Shown piece after piece: positions 58,680 to 64,000 of a stretch of DNA of 64,000 bases. This DNA is from Clostridia bacterium (GTDB taxonomy: Bacteria > Bacillota > Clostridia > Oscillospirales > CAG-272), in NCBI GenBank assembly GCA_017472305.1, contig JAFUQP010000012.1:1-64000 (forward strand), read 5' to 3'. How positions within the stretch are numbered: the stretch's first letter is position 1; each line of letters starts with the position of its first letter. Under the pieces are notes generated by a model. That model saw nothing but the letters and a program-made list of their open reading frames with translations. It made no database searches and was not told where the DNA came from. A program made the position numbers and the translations under genes.

Positions 58680-59663
58680 TCAGCCGACAGTCAGAACAAC
58701 CTTACCGACGTTCTCGCCGCGGTAGAGAATATCCTGTGCCGCCTCTGCCTCGGTGATGGGCAGAACCTTGTAGATTGTGGGCTTTACGAGGCCTGCCTCG
58801 ATTTTTGGGTATACGTCACGGACAATTCCCGCGAGGATTTCAGCCTTTACCTTCGGTGTACGGGAGCGAAGGGTCGAGCCTATTATTCTTACGTTTCTTA
58901 CGTATATATTCTTAAGGTCAATCTCGGTTTTCGTGCCTGCGAGAGCCGCAATCATAATCCAGCGCGCGCCGTGAGTGAGGTAGTGAATACATTTGCCCAT
59001 TATCTCGCCGCCGAGGCAGTCTATAGCAACGTCAACCGAGTGGCCTGCCTCAAGCTCCTCTCGAAGAACGGCGGATATGTCCTCCTTTGCGGTTACTACC
59101 ACTCTGTCTGCGCCGAGGTGGGTGATGCTCCTTGCGATTTCGTCGGTGAGCACGGTCGTGATAACTCTTACGCCGAACGCCTTTGCCATAGGGATTATAA
59201 CGCTCGCAAGTCCCGATGCGCCCGCATTCATAAGAAGGGTGTTGCCTTCCTTGATGTTACCCTCTATAAAGAGGTTGAGATATGCCGTAGCAAATGCCTC
59301 GGGAATTGCCGCCGCCTCTACCATAGAGCAGTTCTTCGGTACGGGCATAAGCATATCGTATTTCACGCTTACGTATTCGGCATAACCGCCGCCGCCAAGA
59401 AGCGCGCAAACCTTGTCGCCCATCTTCCACGAGGACCTTTCCGCTGCCTCCTTGCCTATCTCGACTATTTCGCCCGCAACCTCAAGTCCCATCCATTCAG
59501 GACAGCCCGCAGGCGGCGGATAGTCGCCCTCTCTTTGCATAAGGTCGGCGCGGTTGAGAGCCGCCGCCTCTATTTTGACGAGCACCTCGTCGTCCTTTAT
59601 TTGTGGGTCGGCAACGTTGTCCCAACGGAGCGACCTGTCTTCGTTTACAAGTATTGCTTTCAT
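58680..59663 (-). CDS. NADPH:quinone oxidoreductase-like MDR dehydrogenase
   Basis: A 327-residue zinc-independent medium-chain dehydrogenase. It shows AALNRADLMQREGDYPPP, GLEVAGEIVEIG, GGGGYAEYV, the glycine motif NAGASGLASVIIPMAKAFG and the family end (DILYRGENVGKVVLTVG). It resembles the PIG3/quinone-oxidoreductase group. AAGGAG precedes the ATG, which overlaps the previous stop (ATGA). Last gene of a four-gene operon. The electron acceptor is unknown. Confidence 0.9.
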   Translation of the reverse strand: MKAILVNEDRSLRWDNVADPQIKDDEVLVKIEAAALNRADLMQREGDYPPPAGCPEWMGLEVAGEIVEIGKEAAERSSWKMGDKVCALLGGGGYAEYVSVKYDMLMPVPKNCSMVEAAAIPEAFATAYLNLFIEGNIKEGNTLLMNAGASGLASVIIPMAKAFGVRVITTVLTDEIARSITHLGADRVVVTAKEDISAVLREELEAGHSVDVAIDCLGGEIMGKCIHYLTHGARWIMIAALAGTKTEIDLKNIYVRNVRIIGSTLRSRTPKVKAEILAGIVRDVYPKIEAGLVKPTIYKVLPITEAEAAQDILYRGENVGKVVLTVG

Positions 59664-60268
59664 TGCTTTTCTCCTTTAGCTTTGTTTATACAGTAAGAAA
59701 GGCAGAGGTTAATCTCCTCGCTTCCGTGTACGGTATCTTTTCCCCAGGGTCTGTAGGGGTGTGAAAAAATCAGCGCTCGAATCCCCTTGTCGGCGGCGAT
59801 TTTCCCAAGCGAGGATATATAATCCTCTTTATCCGAGATGAGCGTCGGATATCTTCCGACACCGTCGCCCTGTACGCCGTCGCCCGTAATAAGCGCACAG
59901 CAGTCCTCGCACAGAACTCCTATACTGTCGCGTGTGTGCCCCGGTAGGGGGTAGGTCTTGACGGCTTCGGAGATTACTCCCTCTCCCGCTATGACTGTAA
60001 GCGACGGTGTAAGCTCGAGAATTCTCGGCAGTCCGCCTGCGTGGTCTTTATGGCGGTGAGTGAGTATCAGCGCGGCAATGTCCGAGAGCGAATAGCCCTC
60101 GCCCTCGAGAGCGGGGACAATGTATTCGTCTACCGCCTCACGGCTCTGACCGCAATCAACGAGAAGCGCACCGCCGCCGTCCTTAATAAGAAAAACTGAG
60201 GTGTATATATCCTCAAACGGGATTTTCAGTCGGTAAATATTGCCGACCTCTTTTTCAAATCGGCACAT
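59660..60268 (-). CDS. Metallo-beta-lactamase-fold hydrolase
   Basis: A 202-residue protein with the metal motif THRHKDHAGG (H-x-H-x-D-H), then LPGHTRDSIG, ITGDGVQGDG and FSHPYRPWG, the ligands of a binuclear hydrolase. It is similar in outline to glyoxalase II and lactonase-like enzymes. It begins one base after the dehydroquinase-like stop with no independent ribosome site visible, so it depends on coupling. Substrate unknown; a thioester or lactone in the operon's pathway is likely. Confidence 0.87.
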   Translation of the reverse strand: MCRFEKEVGNIYRLKIPFEDIYTSVFLIKDGGGALLVDCGQSREAVDEYIVPALEGEGYSLSDIAALILTHRHKDHAGGLPRILELTPSLTVIAGEGVISEAVKTYPLPGHTRDSIGVLCEDCCALITGDGVQGDGVGRYPTLISDKEDYISSLGKIAADKGIRALIFSHPYRPWGKDTVHGSEEINLCLSYCINKAKGEKQ

Positions 60269-60269
60269 T

Positions 60270-61052
60270 TTATCCGTTTATCCCGTCGCGCACGAGCAGC
60301 ATATCGCGAAGCAGGGGCTGCGCCTTGGTTGCGAAGTCGTCGCGCTCGTAAACGCACAGCGACATACAGCTGCCGAGGCTACCGCCGATAAGACGGATAA
60401 TTCTGCTCTCGCCGCCAGAGAGAAAGAGGAAGGGAATTTTCACGCTCCTCTTCAAGAGGTCGAGAATACGAAGGTTCTCTATCTGCTCTTCCATACTGTT
60501 TGCCTCAACGACGATTTTCGCAACATCCGCACCGCGCCGTTCATACTCTCTTGCGATTTCAAGCACCTCGTCTGCGGGGGTGAATTTCATAAGGTGAGAG
60601 GAGAGGATAACCTCTGCTCCGCGCTCGTGGAGCTTCTCTATAAGCTCTATCTGCTTCTTTATTGCCGCATCGTTTTTTGTAGGACCGCCTACTATCACGG
60701 GCTCTCCCTCGGGTCTGTCGAAGGTGTCACCCATAACGTCACACAAGGTTGCGCCGCACTCAGCAAGCTCAATAAGCTCCTCTGCAAGCACCTCATCGCT
60801 CCTTCCTGCGTTCTCCATTGTGCGGTAGTTTGTCACGTAGACGGGGAGAGGTGAGGCAAAGTCGAATAGCTCTTTGTAGACCTCGCGGCTTCTGTACTCG
60901 GGCTTCATACGGCAGAACTGCATACCGATAGCCTCTGCGCCCTCGGCGCGTGCCTTTTCTACAAGGTAGCGTATTCTGTCGGGATTGTCCGCCTGCACCA
61001 TACAGGTAACGGTAGCCCTGTCACGGTTAAGAAAGCTCCGCTCTTTTATCAT
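60270..61052 (-). CDS. Type I 3-dehydroquinate dehydratase-like protein
   Basis: A 260-residue barrel related to AroD. The start MIKERSFLNRDRA (61052) overlaps the SDR stop by ATGA and has AGG eight bases upstream. The catalytic His (VILSSH) and Schiff-base Lys (ADVAKIVVEAN) are present, as is SGGESRIIRLIGGSLGS. The usual E-W-R-x-D strand is altered (IGMQFCRM), so substrate binding may differ. Its place among catabolic genes suggests use of a quinate-, shikimate- or sugar-derived compound rather than the aromatic biosynthesis pathway. Confidence 0.82.
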   Translation of the reverse strand: MIKERSFLNRDRATVTCMVQADNPDRIRYLVEKARAEGAEAIGMQFCRMKPEYRSREVYKELFDFASPLPVYVTNYRTMENAGRSDEVLAEELIELAECGATLCDVMGDTFDRPEGEPVIVGGPTKNDAAIKKQIELIEKLHERGAEVILSSHLMKFTPADEVLEIAREYERRGADVAKIVVEANSMEEQIENLRILDLLKRSVKIPFLFLSGGESRIIRLIGGSLGSCMSLCVYERDDFATKAQPLLRDMLLVRDGING

Positions 61053-61816
61053 TTCCAATACCTGCCCATTGCGTTTCTGCCGCCGTCAATCATAATGTTT
61101 TCGCCATTGATAAACTGTCCCTTTTCGGAAGCGATAAAGAGGCAGAGGTCGATAATTTCCTGCGGCTCCGCGGCTCTGCCGAGAAGCGTCGGCATATCTG
61201 CCATATTCGCGCGTGTCAGGACGGGGCCGGGAGATACGCAAACGCATCTTATGCCGTACTTCGAGCCGAACTGCGCTATTGATTTGGTAAGACCGTACAT
61301 AAGGCCCGCCTTCGAGGTCGAGTAATCCATACCGACGGCAGTGCCCTCCGCGCCCGTAATAGAGCCGATGTTGATAACGAGTCCCGTGCCCTGCTCTCTC
61401 ATCTGCTTAAGCACAGCGTGCGCGAAATAGAAGGGGCCCTTCAGGTTAACGTCAAGTCCCCAGTCGAAAACGTCGATTGGAATATCGGGGAATTCGCGGT
61501 ATTTCTCCCTGTCAACCTTACACATTCTGACCGCCGTGCCGCCTGCGAAATTCGCCATAACGTCAATTCTGCCAAACTCCTCGACTGCTCTGTCCCTCGC
61601 GGCACAAACCTGCGCGTAGTCGCGCACGTCACAGATTACGCCTACGGCGCGGCCGCAGCCCTTTTCGTTTATTGCGCCGACCTTTTCGGAAAGCACCTCT
61701 TCGTTCACGTCGCACATAACGACGTCACCGCCAAGCGCCGCAAAGTTCTCGGCGAACAGAAGTCCCATTCCCGACGCAGCACCCGTCGATATCGCAACCT
61801 TTCCCTTGAAATCCAT
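61049..61816 (-). CDS. Short-chain dehydrogenase/reductase (SDR)
   Basis: A classical 255-residue SDR. The start MDFKGKVAISTG (61816) has AAGGAGC upstream. Seen: nucleotide motif TGAASGMG, NFAGG, the catalytic Ser in INIGSITG and Y-x3-K in DYSTSKAG, then FINGENIMIDGG near the end. First gene of the operon. It would oxidise a hydroxyl of a sugar or cyclic acid for the dehydratase-like enzyme that follows; this is inference. Confidence 0.92.
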   Translation of the reverse strand: MDFKGKVAISTGAASGMGLLFAENFAALGGDVVMCDVNEEVLSEKVGAINEKGCGRAVGVICDVRDYAQVCAARDRAVEEFGRIDVMANFAGGTAVRMCKVDREKYREFPDIPIDVFDWGLDVNLKGPFYFAHAVLKQMREQGTGLVINIGSITGAEGTAVGMDYSTSKAGLMYGLTKSIAQFGSKYGIRCVCVSPGPVLTRANMADMPTLLGRAAEPQEIIDLCLFIASEKGQFINGENIMIDGGRNAMGRYWK

Positions 61817-61985
61817 AAAAAGCTCCTTCCCGTCGCCAAAGGCGACTTCCCATAATAAAACAAATTTTCGGCATCGCTCTGCGACGATTTGGAACAAGGC
61901 TCCAAATCGCGAAAATTTCGGGGCGTGAACACCGAAGCAACCGCTCAGATGAAACTCACTACACGCCATCGCCAACGGCGACTGC
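61817..61985 (-). other. Hairpin-rich leader of the SDR operon
   Basis: On the minus strand the leader can form GATTTGGAGCC ... TTCCAAATC, an arm pair CCGAAATTTTCGC / CCGAAAATTT and GTCGCC-AAA-GGCGAC next to the ribosome site. The AATTTTCGG blocks resemble those in the 3-108 inverted repeat. A possible TATAAT lies at 61995-61990 without a good -35. 61986-62148 holds nothing recognised. Confidence 0.35.
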
Positions 61986-62148
61986 ACGTATTATAGCAAA
62001 TTCATTTTATCATAAACGAGCATAGGTTTCAATTCCCATTACGATATCTTTTTGTCGTTTTTGATACAAAAATTTCTCAAAATGGCTCGAGCCGTCGTAT
62101 GAGCAGCCTATAAATTGCTGCAAATCCTCGTCACCCTCGAGAATGTAA

Positions 62149-62322
62149 TCATACAACGGCTACGACGTCAGAAAATTCAGAAATTGGAACGCTTACCGCT
62201 ACGAGCTCGACACCTCACTCTGTAAGGGCAAGCCCGAGCTTTGCGGCTCGGTGGTTCATATTTATGACGTCGAGAGCGGGCAAGAGGTGTGGACAATCAG
62301 GACTTGCGTTGACCGTTTTTAA
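62149..62322 (+). pseudogene. Remnant of an unidentified protein gene
   Basis: After an in-frame TAA at 62146, about 57 codons read as convincing protein (NWNAYRYELDTSLCKGKPE, then CGSVVHIYDVESGQEVWT, ending VDRF-stop) but no start codon or ribosome site is present. The upstream bases in this frame contain stops. This looks like the 3' end of a lost gene. The family is not recognised. Confidence 0.45.
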
Positions 62323-62347
62323 TATATCTCCTTTATTTTATAATAAA

Positions 62348-62397
62348 AAGGGGATAGATGCTCCCGCTTCCCCGAAGGGCGGCAGGGTCTATCCCTT
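62348..62397. terminator. Terminator after MATE gene
   Basis: AAGGGGATAG (62348-62357) pairs with CTATCCCTT (62389-62397), with partial pairing inside. A-rich and T-rich flanks serve the minus-strand exporter gene. Confidence 0.7.
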
Positions 62398-62400
62398 ATT

Positions 62401-63789
62401 TTATTTACTTGAATTCTCCGTCATAATCCGCTTTTTCTTCCTCCACTCAACGGCGAGAACAGTCGAGAGCACGATAATGCAAAATACCCAGGTTATCGGG
62501 TAAGAAAGGTAAATGCCCGTAAGGCTGTTGAAGGGCTCCATCGGGAAGAATATAAGTATCCACACCATACGAAGCCCGCATACACCCAGAACTCCTATTA
62601 TCATAGGCGCAAGCGAGTTTCCCAAGCCGCGAAGGAAGCCAGAGAGAGCGTCCATAATTCCGCAAAGGAAATAAATGTTGAGAATGAGCCTCATAACCTC
62701 AAGCGAATACTCGATAACCGCATCTCTGTTGGGGTCGAGCACGTCTACGTAAATCTCAACGAGCGGGCGTCCGAATAAAAGAATAGCCTGACCGAGAATT
62801 ATGCCGACGAGTGACACCTGTAATACCGTATAGAAGAAAATTTTCTTGATTCGCTCAGGCTTTCTTGCTCCGTAATTCTGCGCCGAAAAGGTCATAGCAG
62901 TATGCGAGAAGCTGTTGATTGCGGTATAAACGAGCGCGTCTATGTTACCGGATATGGTCTTGCCGGCAACCTCGGGCACGGAAAGAGTATTTACTCCGCT
63001 CTGAATGAAGATATTCGAGATTGCGAAAAGCGACGACTGCAGGCTCGCGGGAATTGCAATTCGCAGAATTCTGCCCAGCACCTGCTTGTATATTCCTATA
63101 GAGCGAGGCTTAAGTCTGCATGACTCATCTTTTTGGCGGAGCAGGAGCACCGTGACGGCTAACGCCGAAAGATATTGCGAGATTACCGTTGCCAAAGCAA
63201 CGCCCTCGACCGCCATGCCGAGGCCAATAACGAATATAAGGTTAAACACGACGTTGACGAGTCCCGTGACGGAGAGAATGTACAGCGGCTTCTTCGAGTC
63301 GCCTATCGAGCGCAGTATCGCCGCGCCGAAGTTATACACCGTGCTCGCGGGAATTCCCACGCATATTATGCGAAAATAGAGCACGGCTCTCGACATAAGC
63401 TCGGTCTTCGTTCCCATAAGCGCGAGCAGCGGCTCGGACAGAACGAAGGCTAACGAGCCGAGAAGCACGCCGCCGAAAAGCGAGAGCGCCGCCGCAGTAT
63501 GTATCGCCCTATTAAGTCGGTCGGTATCCCTCGCTCCGTAGCTATGCGCTATAACGACGCCCGAGCCGGTTGCGAAGCCCATAAGAAAGTTGACAATCAG
63601 AGTAGTAAGAGTGCCCGTGCTTCCAACCGCGGCAAGCGCGAGATTATCACCCGAAAAGCTGCCGACAACGATATTGTCAGCCATATTATACATAACCTGC
63701 AACAGTCCCGAAGCCATAATCGGGAGAGTAAACAGAAACAGGCTCGAGAAAATCGGACCCTCCGTTAGATTGCGTTTTGCCTTCGTCAT
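62401..63789 (-). CDS. MATE-family multidrug/metabolite exporter
   Basis: A 462-residue membrane protein with about twelve hydrophobic helices in two related halves. FSSLFLFTLPIMASGLLQVM and YNMADNIVVGSFSGDNLALAAVG near the start and GAAILRSIGDSKKPLY / DALSGFLRGLGNSLAPMIIG in each half are typical of the DinF/NorM-like clostridial group. GAGGAAA precedes the ATG. It exports cationic compounds by H+ or Na+ antiport. Monocistronic. Confidence 0.93.
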   Translation of the reverse strand: MTKAKRNLTEGPIFSSLFLFTLPIMASGLLQVMYNMADNIVVGSFSGDNLALAAVGSTGTLTTLIVNFLMGFATGSGVVIAHSYGARDTDRLNRAIHTAAALSLFGGVLLGSLAFVLSEPLLALMGTKTELMSRAVLYFRIICVGIPASTVYNFGAAILRSIGDSKKPLYILSVTGLVNVVFNLIFVIGLGMAVEGVALATVISQYLSALAVTVLLLRQKDESCRLKPRSIGIYKQVLGRILRIAIPASLQSSLFAISNIFIQSGVNTLSVPEVAGKTISGNIDALVYTAINSFSHTAMTFSAQNYGARKPERIKKIFFYTVLQVSLVGIILGQAILLFGRPLVEIYVDVLDPNRDAVIEYSLEVMRLILNIYFLCGIMDALSGFLRGLGNSLAPMIIGVLGVCGLRMVWILIFFPMEPFNSLTGIYLSYPITWVFCIIVLSTVLAVEWRKKKRIMTENSSK

Positions 63790-63954
63790 CTTTTTTCCTC
63801 AAATCATCAAGCAACCGTACGAGCTCCCCGCTGTACGCGTTCAAGCCCACGGTTAATGCTAACCCAATTTTAACACCTCCGACACCGAAAGTCAACCCGT
63901 TTCCAATCCAATCGAAAAACTTTTCGTAATTATATTTTAGCGAAGAAAGCAAAG

Positions 63955-64000
63955 ATGCCGCCGTTTGGACTTGCAGAGGCTCTGTATTCCGTTTTCGCGT
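63955..64000 (+). CDS. Possible start of a plus-strand gene cut by the window edge
   Basis: An open frame begins MPPFGLAEALYSVFA and runs off the end. Only a weak AAGAAAGCAAAG precedes the ATG. Too short to name. Confidence 0.2.
   Translation, partial: MPPFGLAEALYSVFA

Noticed and set aside
63686..63952. 88-codon minus-strand frame overlapping the MATE start
   Set aside because: It begins with TTG without a ribosome site and overlaps the exporter by about 100 bases in another frame.

Overview
The window looks like chromosome from a low-to-mid GC Firmicute of class Clostridia, probably a gut or rumen Oscillospirales or Christensenellales type. The reasons are strong AGGAGG ribosome sites, two T-box leaders, TTGACA/TATAAT promoters, a four-subunit ferredoxin-linked 2-oxoacid oxidoreductase, a BmpA-type nucleoside ABC transporter and many carbohydrate-active enzymes. 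No rRNA, tRNA, CRISPR array, phage or insertion sequence was recognised. The organism call is inference from gene content only.

Layout. 1-7100: amino-sugar locus with nagA-nagB and a Gfo/Idh/MocA oxidoreductase, a divergent AraC regulator, a second Gfo/Idh/MocA gene and a second AraC gene. Two long direct repeats (173-253 / 5631-5711 and 3455-3553 / 6054-6152) suggest that the nag cassette was duplicated and then lost from one copy. 7186-25066: a plus-strand glycan and sugar-acid island holding KDPG-type aldolase, a 2-keto-3-deoxy-galactonokinase fused to a sialidase-like propeller, GH1, GH43, AraC, a 2191-residue surface lipoprotein, its cytoplasmic paralogue, a 51-residue protein, GH4 and a surface protein. 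25127-31091: a minus-strand set with a large secreted GH43 protein, a small Gly/Ser-rich lipoprotein and an unrecognised TIM-barrel hydrolase. 31406-34799: malQ, an amidohydrolase and class II aldolase.

35088-48940 is the most unusual part. On the minus strand lie leucine dehydrogenase, the four subunits of a VOR-type 2-oxoacid:ferredoxin oxidoreductase, a MinD/ParA-like ATPase and two tandem paralogues that fuse an XRE helix-turn-helix, a cupin and an AMP-forming acyl-CoA synthetase. On the plus strand lie a 2-isopropylmalate-synthase-like protein that lacks its catalytic motifs but keeps the leucine-binding domain, and a xylose-isomerase-like TIM barrel fused to another acyl-CoA synthetase. 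The two arms diverge from back-to-back T-box riboswitches that share an identical 29-bp Stem I segment in inverted orientation. Taken together this reads as a tRNA-charging-controlled route that activates branched-chain (or aryl) acids, reductively carboxylates the acyl-CoA and aminates the 2-oxoacid, so making amino acids from short-chain acids.

49155-56012: a BmpA/NupPQ-type nucleoside ABC transporter behind a structured leader, xanthine phosphoribosyltransferase, and a YgjV-like membrane protein. 56216-58288: an intracellular GH92 mannosidase. 58680-61816: a tightly coupled operon of SDR, type I dehydroquinase-like, metallo-beta-lactamase and zinc-independent quinone-oxidoreductase-like genes. 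62401-63789: MATE exporter. All start corrections, motifs and promoter spacings were read by eye; no similarity search or folding was run.
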